64,000 nt of DNA from Stygiobacter sp. (GTDB lineage Bacteria > Pseudomonadota > Alphaproteobacteria > Rhodospirillales > Magnetospirillaceae): contig VBWB01000001.1 in the NCBI GenBank assembly GCA_006218045.1, forward strand, positions 248,001-312,000. The letters run 5' to 3'. Position numbers and translations under genes: made by a program. Below the pieces are notes generated by a model. It had not been told where the DNA came from. It did no database searches and saw nothing but the letters and a program-made list of their open reading frames with translations. Positions 38,270 through 47,154 of this stretch are shown here, one piece after another (the stretch's first letter is position 1; the number at the start of each line of letters is the position of its first letter).

Positions 38270-39190
38270 TTAGTTGGCGCCTTCGATTTCAACGCGGTCG
38301 CGTCCCGTCTGCTTGGCCCGATACAGCAGGCGGTCGGCGGCCTTCATCATGGTTTTCAGATCAAGCACATCGTCCATTGGCCAGACGCCGCCGATGGAGG
38401 CGGTGACCCGCAGGGTTTGCCGGCCCTCCCAGACGATGGGGAGATCACGGGTCCGTTGCAGCAGCCGGGCGGCGATGGCGGTCGCTTCGGTCCCGCCGGT
38501 TTCGGGCAGGAACACGGCGAATTCCTCGCCGCCGACACGGCCCAGGATGTCGCAGGCTCGCAATTCCCGCAGCCAGGCATCGGTGACCGTGATCAAGACC
38601 TGATCGCCGGCGGCATGGCCATGGGTATCGTTGATCCGCTTGAAATGGTCGAGGTCGATGAGCAAAAGCGCCCCGGTCAGGCCGCTGCGCTCCGTCCGTT
38701 CCAATTCGCGGTTGACCAGCATCTCGAAATGGCCGCGATTGAAGGTGCCGGTCAGGTAATCCAGCGCCGCCAGTTGTTGCAGCCGTTCATGGGCGCGGCG
38801 CAAATCCCGCGTCGTCCGGCTGAGGGCCAGGTGGTTGCGCACCCGTGCCCGCACGGCGGGGGGTGAAAACGGCTTGGTGATGTAATCCATGGCTCCCAGC
38901 AACAGGCCGTGCTCCTCGGATTGCGGATCATGCAAGGCGGTGACGAAAATCACCGACGATTCCCCTGGATTGAGGTCGGCGGCAACCTGCCGGCAGACGT
39001 CGAAGCCGGTCATGTCGGGCAGCATCACATCCAGCAAGATGACGTCGAACTGGCTGTCGCGCAGCTTGGCCAGGGCATCGCTGCCGGTCATGGCAAAGGA
39101 TATGCTGCCAAGACCGGAGAGAAGCTCTGCCAGTATCTGGATGTCAGTTGCCGAATCTTCAACTATAAGTATGTCGGAGCCGTGTTTCAT
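38270..39190 (-). CDS. PleD-like response regulator diguanylate cyclase (REC-GGDEF)
   Basis: This 306-residue protein has a receiver domain with Asp 54 (LLDVMLPD) and conserved Lys in TKPFSP. A GGDEF domain follows with GGEEF at about 220-224 and the inhibitory RxxD site (RACD) five residues before it. It should make c-di-GMP when phosphorylated and be product-inhibited. The ATG at 39190 begins a standard receiver and has AAAGG about ten bases upstream. It is the first gene of the arm that continues with the binding protein and hybrid kinase, and is divergent from the Hpt gene across 97 bases. Confidence 0.94.
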   Translation of the reverse strand: MKHGSDILIVEDSATDIQILAELLSGLGSISFAMTGSDALAKLRDSQFDVILLDVMLPDMTGFDVCRQVAADLNPGESSVIFVTALHDPQSEEHGLLLGAMDYITKPFSPPAVRARVRNHLALSRTTRDLRRAHERLQQLAALDYLTGTFNRGHFEMLVNRELERTERSGLTGALLLIDLDHFKRINDTHGHAAGDQVLITVTDAWLRELRACDILGRVGGEEFAVFLPETGGTEATAIAARLLQRTRDLPIVWEGRQTLRVTASIGGVWPMDDVLDLKTMMKAADRLLYRAKQTGRDRVEIEGAN

Positions 39191-39287
39191 CCTGGCCTTT
39201 GTTATCCGTCGAAAACAGCTGTTCCACAGGATAGCGGTCAAATATATAAATCCAACCGACTTCTTTACCCGGCAGGGATGTTCCGGC

Positions 39288-39851
39288 ATGAGCGACGCTT
39301 TCGATTGGCCTGCCCTGTTGTCGCGCGTCAACGGCAATGTTGATCTGGCACGGCGGCTGCTGACCGGCTTTTTCGCCGAGCACAACGCCGTTGCCGCCGG
39401 GATCGATGGCGGGATAGCCGAACGGCGTAATTGGGCGCATCGCATTGGCGGCAGCGCCGGCAATCTGGCCCTGATCCAGGTGGCCGAGGCGGCGCGGGAG
39501 TGTGAAGCCATGCTGCTGCGCCAGCCCCCGCCCACGACGGAACGCTGGCGGACGGCGCTGGAGCGTTTACAGGACTGTATCGGCACCGCACGGATCCAGG
39601 TGGAAGCGGTGCTGGCGGCATTGCCGGCGGCGGTCGAGGCGGCTTTTGCCGGTGAATCCGATGATGTCTTGGCCGTAAGCCTGACGGCTTTGCTGAACCA
39701 AAGCGATCTGGCGGCGCTGTCGGTGGCTGAACAATGGTGGCTGTCGGTGCCCCATACGGACCATAATGACGCGATCATCGCCGCCATTCGGGGATTGGAT
39801 TTCGCCGCCGCCGCCCTTTTGCTGGAAGGTAAGGGAAATGGTCATGACTGA
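39288..39851 (+). CDS. Hpt-domain phosphotransfer protein
   Basis: This 187-residue soluble protein has an N-terminal Hpt signature AHRIGGSAGN with phospho-acceptor His 51. The C-terminal 90 residues have no recognised domain. It would shuttle phosphate between receivers, plausibly from the hybrid kinase encoded across the divergent promoter to the receiver proteins downstream. The ATG at 39288 has AGGG ten bases upstream. Its stop overlaps the start of the next receiver gene, so the two are translationally linked. Confidence 0.85.
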   Translation: MSDAFDWPALLSRVNGNVDLARRLLTGFFAEHNAVAAGIDGGIAERRNWAHRIGGSAGNLALIQVAEAARECEAMLLRQPPPTTERWRTALERLQDCIGTARIQVEAVLAALPAAVEAAFAGESDDVLAVSLTALLNQSDLAALSVAEQWWLSVPHTDHNDAIIAAIRGLDFAAAALLLEGKGNGHD

Positions 39852-40230
39852 TCCGATCCGCATTTTGATCGTAGATGACGAGCCGGCCAATATCCAGATC
39901 CTGCACGCGGCGGTCAGCGCCCTGGGGCCGGTTCAGTTCGCCCGCTCGGGGGAACAGGCGCTGAAACTGGCAACAGCCAATCCGCCCGACGTGGTCCTGC
40001 TGGATGTGGTCATGCCGGACCAGGATGGTTTCGCGGTGACGCGGGCCTTGCGCGCCGATCCGGCCACCGCCGGAATGATGGTGGTGCTGGTGTCGGGTTC
40101 CTCCGCCGATGCCGATGTGGAGCGCGGCCTGGAAAGTGGCGCCGACGATTTCATCGCCAAGCCGGTATCCCCGGCCCTGATCCGGCAACGGGTGCGTCTG
40201 CTGGCCGAACTCGCCCGCAGGCGGCGTTGA
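39844..40230 (+). CDS. Single-domain CheY-like response regulator
   Basis: This 128-residue receiver has the acidic pair VDDEP, phospho-acceptor Asp 54 (LLDVVMPD) and Lys in AKPVSP. There is no output domain, so it acts by protein contact or as a phosphate sink. Two starts are possible: ATG 39844 with AAGGGA seven bases upstream (chosen) or ATG 39838 with GGAAGG eight bases upstream. The stop TGA overlaps the ATG of the next gene. Confidence 0.9.
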   Translation: MTDPIRILIVDDEPANIQILHAAVSALGPVQFARSGEQALKLATANPPDVVLLDVVMPDQDGFAVTRALRADPATAGMMVVLVSGSSADADVERGLESGADDFIAKPVSPALIRQRVRLLAELARRRR

Positions 40231-41417
40231 TGGAGGCGCGCGGCATCGTTCTGGTCGTCGACGACGATCCGGCCAACATCATGATTCTGTCGCAGACCCT
40301 GCGGCCCGAACACGACGTCTTGTTCGCCACCGACGCCCTGAAGGCGCTGGAGATCGCCGTTCACCGACTGCCGCACCTGATCTTGCTGGATGTGATGATG
40401 CCGGGCATGGACGGCTATGAACTGTGCCGACGCCTGAAGGCCGACGCGGCCACCGCCGAGATTCCGGTGATCTTCATCACCAGCCTGGAGGACAAGGATT
40501 CCGAGATCAAGGGGCTGCAATGCGGGGCGGTGGATTATATCCCCAAGCCGTTCAATCCGCCGGTGGTCCGCGCCCGGGTTCATAACCACCTGGAAATGGT
40601 CCGCGCCCGTATCAATCTGCGTCGGTACAACCGGCAACTTGAAGATGCCAACCGCATGGTTGCCGCCGGCCTTCGCTATGCCAGCCGCATTCAAGGGGCC
40701 ATGCTGCCGGATCTGGCCGACTTGCGGGGATCGGTGGCGGAGACGGCGGTGTTGTGGCGGCCCCTCGACGTGGTCGGCGGCGATTATTATTGGGCTGGCG
40801 TTCCGGGTGATGTCAGCGTGTTCGCCCTGATCGACTGCACCGGCCACGGCGTTCCCGGTGCCTTCATGGCGGTGGTCGCCGCCGCCAGCCTGGCCCAGGT
40901 GCTGCGCGACAGTCGCAACACCGATCCGGCCCGCATCCTCGCCGATCTGCACCAGGCCTTTCGCCGTCTGCTGCGTCAGGACCAAGGCGGGCAAGCCAGC
41001 GATGACGGCTTCGACGCCGCCATCTGCGTGGTCGATCCTGGGCGGCGGGAACTGGCTTTCGCCGGTGCCAACATGCATCTGCTGATGGGCGGGGCCGAAG
41101 GGGTCGATCTGCTGCGCGGCGACCGCATCGGCATTGGCGATGGCGGCGCGCCCGATCTGGCCCGGTTGTCGACCCGCATTGTGGCGCTGCGACCGGGGGC
41201 GGCGTTCTATCTGTTCAGCGACGGCATCACCGACAATATGGGCGGGGGGGAGAAACGCCAGTTGTTCGGCTGGCGCCGTTTGGCCGAGCAACTCGCCCGC
41301 CATCGGGCCGAGCCGCTGCCACGCCAGCTTGACGCCTTGGAAAACTGTCTGGCCCAATGGCGCGGGGCCGAGCCCCAGCGCGACGACATGACGCTTTTGG
41401 CCTTTCGTCCGCTATGA
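40230..41417 (+). CDS. Response regulator with PP2C/SpoIIE-type serine phosphatase output
   Basis: This 395-residue protein has a receiver (about 1-125, Asp 54 in LLDVMMPG, Lys in PKPFNP), a short helical linker, then a SpoIIE/RsbU-type PPM phosphatase (about 160-395). The metal-binding phrases GGDYY, DCTGHGVPGA and SDGITDNMGG, plus a final DDMTLL, are all present. Such proteins dephosphorylate anti-anti-sigma factors in partner-switching. No STAS or anti-sigma kinase gene is in the window, so the target is elsewhere. The start overlaps the preceding TGA in a TGATG junction. Confidence 0.93.
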   Translation: MEARGIVLVVDDDPANIMILSQTLRPEHDVLFATDALKALEIAVHRLPHLILLDVMMPGMDGYELCRRLKADAATAEIPVIFITSLEDKDSEIKGLQCGAVDYIPKPFNPPVVRARVHNHLEMVRARINLRRYNRQLEDANRMVAAGLRYASRIQGAMLPDLADLRGSVAETAVLWRPLDVVGGDYYWAGVPGDVSVFALIDCTGHGVPGAFMAVVAAASLAQVLRDSRNTDPARILADLHQAFRRLLRQDQGGQASDDGFDAAICVVDPGRRELAFAGANMHLLMGGAEGVDLLRGDRIGIGDGGAPDLARLSTRIVALRPGAAFYLFSDGITDNMGGGEKRQLFGWRRLAEQLARHRAEPLPRQLDALENCLAQWRGAEPQRDDMTLLAFRPL

Positions 41418-41469
41418 TGGGGCGGGTGGCGAGCCGGCTGCGGAAAACTCAGTTTGCCTCTCTTTGATT

Positions 41470-41572
41470 CGTCACCCCCGCGCAGGCGGGGGTCCATGCT
41501 GGGGCAATATTGCAATATGGCCGCAAGATATGGTGTGCTGAGGCATGGATTCCCGCCTGCGCGGGAATGACG
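41470..41572. repeat. REP-like intergenic repeat: two hairpins in inverted orientation
   Basis: Two 30-base arms (41470-41499 and 41543-41572) are imperfect inverted copies. Each contains its own short GC-rich hairpin around CGCGCAGGCG or its complement, and they are separated by 43 bases that include AATATTGCAATAT. This layout is typical of proteobacterial intergenic palindromic (REP/BIME-like) elements. It lies between the phosphatase stop and the glutaryl-CoA dehydrogenase, and could also serve as a terminator. Confidence 0.75.
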
Positions 41573-41634
41573 AAAAAATGGGCGATGCGCCCGCCGATTG
41601 AGAGCGGGACCTAATATAAAGAGGAGACTTCACC

Positions 41635-42813
41635 GTGCAGGACTTTCGCTGGGATGACCCCTTCCTGATCGAGGACCAGCTTTCCCAAGAGGAAAGGATG
41701 ATCCGCGATGCCGCCCGCGACTATTGTCAGGACAAGTTGCAGCCGCGCGTCATCAGCGCCTTCCGCCACGAGCGCTTCGACCGCGAGATCATGACCGAGA
41801 TGGGCGCCCTGGGCCTGTTGGGGCCGACGGTGCCGGAGGAATACGGCGGACCCGGCGTCAACCATGTCGCCTACGGCCTGATCGCGCGCGAGGTCGAGCG
41901 GGTGGATTCCGGCTATCGCTCGGCCATGAGCGTGCAATCGTCGCTGGTCATGCACCCCATCCACGCCTATGGCAGCGAGGCGCAGAAACAGAAATGGCTG
42001 CCGCGTCTGGCCTCGGGCGAACTGGTCGGCTGTTTCGGCCTGACCGAGCCCGATTCCGGCTCGGACCCGGCCAGCATGCGCACGCGGGCGAAAAAGGTCG
42101 ATGGCGGCTATCTTTTGTCCGGGCAGAAGATGTGGATCACCAATTCCCCCATCGCCGACCTCGCCGTGGTGTGGGCCAAGTCCGATGGCCATGACGGCAA
42201 GATCAAGGGCTTCGTCGTCGAGCGCGGCACCAAGGGCTTCTCCACCCCCAAGATCGAGGGCAAGCTGTCCCTGCGTGCCTCGGTCACCGGCGAAATCGTC
42301 TTGGACGAGGCCTTCGTTCCCGATGACAATTTGCTGCCCAATGCCTCGGGGCTGGCCGGTCCGTTCGGCTGCCTGAACAAGGCCCGTTACGGCATCGCCT
42401 GGGGTGTGGTCGGCGCCGCCGAGTTCTGCTGGCACGCCGCCCGCCAATACACCTTGGACCGCAAGCAGTTCGGCCGTCCCCTGGCCGCCAACCAGCTGAT
42501 CCAGTTCAAGCTGGCCAACATGCAGACCGATCTCGCCTTGGCCCTGCAAGCGGCCATCCGGGTCGGGCGGATGATGGATGACGGCTCTTGGGCGCCGGAA
42601 GCGGTGTCGCTGATCAAGCGCAACAATTGCGTCAAGGCGCTGGAGATCGCCCGCGTGGCGCGGGACATGCACGGCGGCAACGGCATCGCCGACGAGTTCC
42701 AGGTCATCCGTCACATGGTCAATCTGGAAACCGTCAACACCTATGAAGGCACCCAGGACGTGCACGCCTTGATCCTGGGCCGCTCGCAAACCGGTATCCA
42801 GGCCTTTTCATGA
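41635..42813 (+). CDS. gcdH: Glutaryl-CoA dehydrogenase
   Basis: This 392-residue acyl-CoA dehydrogenase oxidises and decarboxylates glutaryl-CoA to crotonyl-CoA using FAD, in lysine and tryptophan degradation. The sequence follows the GcdH subfamily throughout: [27 protein letters not shown], and the catalytic Glu in [15 protein letters not shown] near the C-terminus. The start is a GTG at 41635 with GAGGAG eight bases upstream. The stop overlaps the CoA-transferase ATG, which supports joint function in glutarate use. Confidence 0.95.
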   Translation: MQDFRWDDPFLIEDQLSQEERMIRDAARDYCQDKLQPRVISAFRHERFDREIMTEMGALGLLGPTVPEEYGGPGVNHVAYGLIAREVERVDSGYRSAMSVQSSLVMHPIHAYGSEAQKQKWLPRLASGELVGCFGLTEPDSGSDPASMRTRAKKVDGGYLLSGQKMWITNSPIADLAVVWAKSDGHDGKIKGFVVERGTKGFSTPKIEGKLSLRASVTGEIVLDEAFVPDDNLLPNASGLAGPFGCLNKARYGIAWGVVGAAEFCWHAARQYTLDRKQFGRPLAANQLIQFKLANMQTDLALALQAAIRVGRMMDDGSWAPEAVSLIKRNNCVKALEIARVARDMHGGNGIADEFQVIRHMVNLETVNTYEGTQDVHALILGRSQTGIQAFS

Positions 42814-44033
42814 CCACGACGGGGGCGCTGTCGCATCTGCGCGTCCTCGATCTCAGCCGCGTGCTGGCCGGCCCCTGGGCCGGTCAGATGCTGGCCGATC
42901 TGGGGGCCGAGGTGATCAAGGTGGAAAAGCCGGGGCAGGGTGACGACACCCGCGCCTGGGGGCCGCCCTTCCTCAAGGATGACCACGGGCGGGAGACGCG
43001 GGAAAGCGCCTATTACCTGTCGGCCAACCGGGGCAAGCAATCCCTCGCCATCGACTTCACCCGGGCCGAGGGGCAGGACCTGGTGCGCCAGTTGGCCGCG
43101 AATTGCGACGTGGTGCTGGAAAACTTCAAGGCCGGTGGGCTGGCCAAATACGGCCTGGATTACGCCAGCCTGCGCCGGATCAAGCCCGACATCATCTATT
43201 GTTCCATCACCGGCTTCGGCCAGGACGGCCCTTATGCCCAGCGGGCCGGGTACGATTTTCTGGTCCAGGGCATGGGCGGGCTGATGAGCCTGACCGGCGC
43301 GCCCGAGGGCGAACCCATGAAAGTGGGCGTCGCCCTCACCGACATCTTCACCGGCATGTATGCGTCGGTGGCGGTGTTGGCGGCCTTGTCCCACCGCGAC
43401 CGCACCGGCCAGGGCCAGCATGTGGATTTGGCCCTGCTGGACGTGCAGGTGGCGGTTTTGGCCAATCAGGCCGCCAATTATCTGGTCGGCGGCATGGTGC
43501 CCCGGCGCCTGGGCAATGCGCATCCCAATATCGTGCCCTATCAGGCCTTCGCCACCAGCGACGGCCATGTGATCCTGGCGGTGGGCAATGACGCCCAGTT
43601 CCACAAATTCTGCGCCGTCGCCGGCTGCCCCGAACTGGCGGCGGATCCGCGCTATGCCAGCAATGCCGGGCGGGTGGGCAACCGCGACAGCCTGATCCCG
43701 CGCTTGCGCCAGGTGCTGGCATCGCGCTCCAGCGCCGCCTGGATCGAGATGCTGGAAGCAGCCGGGGTGCCGTGTGGCCCCATCAACACCCTGGATCAGG
43801 TGTTCGACAACCCGCAGATCAGGCATCGCGGCATGGTGGCGGCGGTGGATCACCCTTTGGCCGGATCGGTGGATCTGGTCGCCAATCCCATCCGCTTTTC
43901 CGAAACCCCGATCAGCTATGAGCGGGCGCCGCCCCTGCTGGGCGCCGACACCGATGCCTTGTTGGCGCGGCTGCTGGGGCTGGACGAAGCGGCCATCTCT
44001 GGCCTGCGGGCCAAGGGCGTGGTGGGTGGCTGA
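42810..44033 (+). CDS. Family III (CaiB/BaiF) CoA-transferase, probable glutarate CoA-transferase
   Basis: This 407-residue protein has the family III CoA-transferase hallmarks: [25 protein letters not shown] at the N-terminus (quoted in part), [11 protein letters not shown], the [11 protein letters not shown] region carrying the catalytic Asp, and [11 protein letters not shown]. It is translationally coupled to gcdH (ATGA), so it most likely activates glutarate to glutaryl-CoA with succinyl-CoA as donor, as in SUGCT. The donor and acceptor are inferred from context. Confidence 0.88.
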   Translation: MTTTGALSHLRVLDLSRVLAGPWAGQMLADLGAEVIKVEKPGQGDDTRAWGPPFLKDDHGRETRESAYYLSANRGKQSLAIDFTRAEGQDLVRQLAANCDVVLENFKAGGLAKYGLDYASLRRIKPDIIYCSITGFGQDGPYAQRAGYDFLVQGMGGLMSLTGAPEGEPMKVGVALTDIFTGMYASVAVLAALSHRDRTGQGQHVDLALLDVQVAVLANQAANYLVGGMVPRRLGNAHPNIVPYQAFATSDGHVILAVGNDAQFHKFCAVAGCPELAADPRYASNAGRVGNRDSLIPRLRQVLASRSSAAWIEMLEAAGVPCGPINTLDQVFDNPQIRHRGMVAAVDHPLAGSVDLVANPIRFSETPISYERAPPLLGADTDALLARLLGLDEAAISGLRAKGVVGG

Positions 44034-44116
44034 AGGAAGCCATTGAGCAAATCCGCCGCCGGGTCTATGATCGTCCCTGCGCCGACCGCGGACTGGCCCT
44101 GACAGGGACAATCTGC

Positions 44117-44641
44117 ATGCGCTTTTTCTCGACCAAAATTCTGAACAGAGTGCGGAACGATCATCGCGGCTCCACCGCGGTGGAATTCGCCCTGGTCGCC
44201 TTGCCGTTCTTCATGATGATCGCCGGCATGGTGGAAACCGGCTATGTCGCCTTCAAGGCGGCGGTGATGGAAGGCGCCACGCGCGAAGCGGCGCGGCAGG
44301 TACGCACCGGGGTGGTGCAGGGGGCAGGCGATGCCGGCGCGCGGTTTCAGCAGGAATTCTGCCCCAATCTGATCGGGCTGTTCCCCTGTCAGGATTTTTA
44401 TTTCGACGTCCGCAGCTTCGCCGATTTCGCCGCCATCGCCCTGCCGGCGCCGGTCTTCGACGCCGCCGGCATTCCCACCAATATGCAATTCGCCCCTGGC
44501 GGCGCCAACACGGTGGTCAGCGTGCGGGTCATCCATGTGCATGCCTTCATCACCCCCCTGATCGGATCGCTGATGGGCGGCGGCGACGGCACCTTGCCGC
44601 TGATTTCCACCACCATCATGCGCACGGAGCCATTTGAATGA
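44117..44641 (+). CDS. tadE: TadE-like pseudopilin
   Basis: This 174-residue protein has a short basic N-terminus, then RGSTAVEFALVALPFF with the TadE-type Glu at the start of a single transmembrane helix. TadE/F pseudopilins are processed by the TadV/CpaA peptidase and help assemble Flp pili. AGGGAC lies nine bases before the ATG. It overlaps the next gene by four bases and opens the Tad locus. Confidence 0.88.
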   Translation: MRFFSTKILNRVRNDHRGSTAVEFALVALPFFMMIAGMVETGYVAFKAAVMEGATREAARQVRTGVVQGAGDAGARFQQEFCPNLIGLFPCQDFYFDVRSFADFAAIALPAPVFDAAGIPTNMQFAPGGANTVVSVRVIHVHAFITPLIGSLMGGGDGTLPLISTTIMRTEPFE

Positions 44642-45192
44642 GGCCCGCCCTCCGCCTTCTGTCCCGCCTTCGCCGCGACCGCGCCGGCATCGCCGCCACC
44701 GAATTCGCCCTGATCCTGCCGGTGATGGTGCTGATGTTGGTGGGCATGTCCGAGGTCTTCGGCCTGGTTCAGGCCTATGGCAAGGCGTTGTCGGCGGCCC
44801 AGGTGGTCTCTGACCTGACCGCGCGCGCCGACAGCCAGACCACGGCCAGCCTGGACGGCATCGTCACCGGGGCGCAACGGGTGCTCGACCCGCTGCCCAG
44901 CGGTGCCGACCGCCTGGGCATCCGGGTGGCCAGCGTCGGCATTTCCAGCGCCGGCCAGCCGGTGCAATTGTGGAGCTATTCCTGGGGCGGTGCCGCGCCC
45001 GCCATCACCATCGGCGATGCCGCCGGGATGGCCCCCAATGGCCAAAGCGTCATCATGGTGACCCTGCGCTACACCCATCCACCCTTGCTGCAAGCCATCT
45101 TGGGCAGCCTGAGCCTGAATCACAGCGTCGTCTCCCGCCCCCGGCTGGTGCGCCTGATCCCCTTCAACGGTTCGACGGGAACATTGCCATGA
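44638..45192 (+). CDS. TadE/TadF-like pseudopilin, second copy
   Basis: This 184-residue protein has the same layout as its neighbour: basic leader RLRRDRAG, then IAATEFALILPVMVLML with the Glu five residues after the likely cleavage Gly, and a predicted periplasmic remainder. The ATG overlaps the tadE stop (ATGA) and its own stop overlaps the TadG-like gene (ATGA). Whether it is TadF or a second TadE cannot be decided from sequence alone. Confidence 0.83.
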   Translation: MRPALRLLSRLRRDRAGIAATEFALILPVMVLMLVGMSEVFGLVQAYGKALSAAQVVSDLTARADSQTTASLDGIVTGAQRVLDPLPSGADRLGIRVASVGISSAGQPVQLWSYSWGGAAPAITIGDAAGMAPNGQSVIMVTLRYTHPPLLQAILGSLSLNHSVVSRPRLVRLIPFNGSTGTLP

Positions 45193-46571
45193 TCTTGCGA
45201 CGATTGATGCGCGACCGCCGGGGCTCTGTGGCGATCATTTTCGCCCTGGCCCTGATCCCCTTGTCGCTGTCGGTGGGGCTGGCGGTGGACACCGCCCGGG
45301 CCTATGCGGTCAAAAGCAAGTTGTCGCAGGCGCTGGATGCCGCCGCCCTGGCGGTGGGGTCGTCCACCGGCACCGCCGCTGAATTGCAGCAGATCGGACA
45401 AAAGTTCTTCGACGCCAATTTCAAGGATAGCGGCCTGGACGCCGCCGGCAGTTTCAGCGTCACCGTCGATGGCGACGTGGTATCGGCCAATGGCTCGGCC
45501 CAGGTGCAGACGACCTTGATGCAACTGATCGGCATCGACACCATCGCGGTCAGCGAAAGCGCCCAGGTGATCCGCTCGATCAAGGGGCTGGAACTGGCTT
45601 TGGTGCTGGACAATACCGGGTCGATGACCACCAGCGACAATATCGGCGCCCTGCGTGACGCGGCGCAGGAGTTGGTGGATATCCTGTTCGGCGATCATGC
45701 CGACCATCCCACCTTGCGGGTGGCGGTGGTGCCTTATTCCGCCTCGGTCAATCCCGGCCCCGTCGCCCCCGCTCTGATCAGCGGCAACGATGCCTATGCC
45801 CCCACCAACCTGCTGGGCTGGAAGGGCTGCGTCATCGAACGCGTCGGCCACGCCATGGAGGATAGTCCGGCCTCGACCGCCCCGTGGTTGCGCTATCACT
45901 GGCTGCCGGCCCTCGACAATTCCTACGACGCCACCAAGGCGTCGACGGTGCGCGCCGATCCCAGTTACGGCAATGGCGGTACCGGCCCCAATCTGGGCTG
46001 CCCGACCCCGATCACACCGCTGACCGGGGTCAAGGCCACGGTGGACAGTGCCATCCAGGCGCTGCGCGCCTGGAGCCGCGGCGGCACCATGGGCGATATC
46101 GGCATGGCCTGGGGCTTAAGGGTGTTGTCGCCGGAACCGCCCTTCACCGAAGGCCTGGCCTGGAACACGCCCAAATGGTCGAAGGCGGTGATCCTGATGA
46201 CCGACGGCGACAACCAGTTCTATAAGCTGACCAGCACCACCGGCCCCAACAAGGTCAACAACGCCGTCAATTCCGATTACAGCGGCTATGGCCGGCTGGA
46301 TCAGTACGGCGCCTTGGGCACCACCAGCACCACCACCGCCAAGACCGTCATCAACAGCCGCTTGACCCAGGTGTGCCAAGCCATGAAGGACAAGGGCATC
46401 ACCGTCTACACCATCACCTTCACCTCGGGCATCAATCAGGCGACCAAGGACATCTACAAGGCCTGCGCCAGCAGCGCGGGCAAGTGGTTCGATTCGCCGT
46501 CGCAGGCGGATCTGCGCGCCTCCTTCCGTGCCATCGCTACCGAATTGTCACAGCTGCGCGTCAGTCAATAA
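45189..46571 (+). CDS. tadG: TadG-like pilus protein with von Willebrand A domain
   Basis: This 460-residue protein has an N-terminal membrane anchor (RRGSVAIIFALALIPLSLSVGLA, quoted in part) and a VWA domain with MIDAS-like DNTGSM and a later LMTDGDN. TadG-type proteins anchor or organise the Flp pilus in the envelope. Translational coupling to the preceding pseudopilin gene (ATGA) supports the call. A large low-complexity loop between the two VWA halves has many Thr/Asn/Gly. Confidence 0.87.
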   Translation: MILRRLMRDRRGSVAIIFALALIPLSLSVGLAVDTARAYAVKSKLSQALDAAALAVGSSTGTAAELQQIGQKFFDANFKDSGLDAAGSFSVTVDGDVVSANGSAQVQTTLMQLIGIDTIAVSESAQVIRSIKGLELALVLDNTGSMTTSDNIGALRDAAQELVDILFGDHADHPTLRVAVVPYSASVNPGPVAPALISGNDAYAPTNLLGWKGCVIERVGHAMEDSPASTAPWLRYHWLPALDNSYDATKASTVRADPSYGNGGTGPNLGCPTPITPLTGVKATVDSAIQALRAWSRGGTMGDIGMAWGLRVLSPEPPFTEGLAWNTPKWSKAVILMTDGDNQFYKLTSTTGPNKVNNAVNSDYSGYGRLDQYGALGTTSTTTAKTVINSRLTQVCQAMKDKGITVYTITFTSGINQATKDIYKACASSAGKWFDSPSQADLRASFRAIATELSQLRVSQ

Positions 46572-46598
46572 TCAGGACAAGAGCAAAAGGAAGCGTCG

Positions 46599-46618
46599 CC
46601 GCGCCAGGGATGGCGCGG
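46599..46618 (+). terminator. Candidate terminator after the tadE-tadG genes
   Basis: A 7-bp perfect stem (CCGCGCC / GGCGCGG) with a six-base loop lies 28 bases after the TadG-like stop. The T-rich DNA behind it is not a clean T-run, so it may be a weak terminator separating tadE-tadG from flp. Confidence 0.45.
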
Positions 46619-46882
46619 AGTTAGGTGTTTGACTAAAATTTTATCCAAAACAAAATAAAGAAAAAAAGGCATCTGAACAAAAGTAAAAGCAAATGATTGC
46701 TTAAATACATAAGACTTGAGTCAATAAAAATTAAGGCCATATGCATTTTTGTCTTGAACGAGATGTAAACATGATGTTAAAACATATTTCACGGAAGAAC
46801 TTACAAAGTAGCGTTTGGCGCTAATAAAGTTAAGTTCTGATAAATTAGGCCTGATCGTTATCAGGGGATGAGGAGAAAAGCC
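46619..46882 (+). promoter_or_regulatory. AT-rich leader and promoter region of flp
   Basis: This stretch is far more AT-rich than anything else in the window and contains no gene. Two sigma-70-like candidates are visible: TTGAAC (46754) with TAAAAC (46778), 18-base spacer; and TTGGCG (46815) with GATAAA (46839), 18-base spacer. A 6-bp hairpin (CCTGAT / ATCAGG, 46850-46865) lies just before the GAGGAGA Shine-Dalgarno. This fits strong, separately controlled pilin expression. The exact promoter is a guess. Confidence 0.45.
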
Positions 46883-47062
46883 ATGTTGACCAATATCCGT
46901 ACCGTGATGACCAAGCTGAACCGTGACGAACGTGGCGCCACCGCCATCGAATACGGCCTGATCGCCGCCCTGGTCGCCATCGTCATCATTGGCGGTTTGC
47001 AGGCTTTGTCCGGTGGCCTCAACACCTTGTTCGGCACCGTCGCCACCACGCTTGGCGGCTGA
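46883..47062 (+). CDS. flp: Flp/Fap-type major pilin
   Basis: This 59-residue prepilin has leader MLTNIRTVMTKLNRDERG, the G/xxxxEY processing motif (ATAIEYGLI) and one hydrophobic helix (AALVAIVIIGG). It is the structural subunit of the tight-adherence pilus and is cleaved after the leader Gly by the prepilin peptidase. The start at 46883 follows GAGGAGA by seven bases; an ATG five codons earlier lacks one. A strong hairpin follows the gene. Confidence 0.95.
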   Translation: MLTNIRTVMTKLNRDERGATAIEYGLIAALVAIVIIGGLQALSGGLNTLFGTVATTLGG

Positions 47063-47100
47063 TCCGACGGTCGGCGCCGTCAGTCAAACGACAAGTTGCG

Positions 47101-47132
47101 AAGCGCCGCCCGGTTGATTTCGGGCGGCGCTT
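47101..47132 (+). terminator. 12-bp stem-loop after flp
   Basis: A perfect 12-bp stem (AAGCGCCGCCCG and its complement) with an eight-base loop lies 38 bases after flp and is followed by only a short T-run. It probably terminates most flp transcripts or stabilises them, letting some read-through reach cpaA, which would give more pilin than machinery. Confidence 0.65.
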
Positions 47133-47154
47133 TGGCATCAAAGGGGCGGGTTTC

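Noticed and set aside
41470-41572. CRISPR-like repeat pair
   Set aside because: There are only two arms, inverted instead of direct, each a hairpin, with no spacers and no cas genes.
41635-44033. Glutaryl-CoA dehydrogenase and CoA-transferase as suppliers of a glutarimide ring
   Set aside because: Glutarimide rings in known pathways come from PKS branching on an amide starter, not from glutaryl-CoA. The pair fits ordinary lysine/glutarate catabolism and is separated from the PKS by signalling genes.
46815-46845. A sigma-54 promoter before flp
   Set aside because: TGGC is present but no GC-containing -12 element lies at the required spacing.
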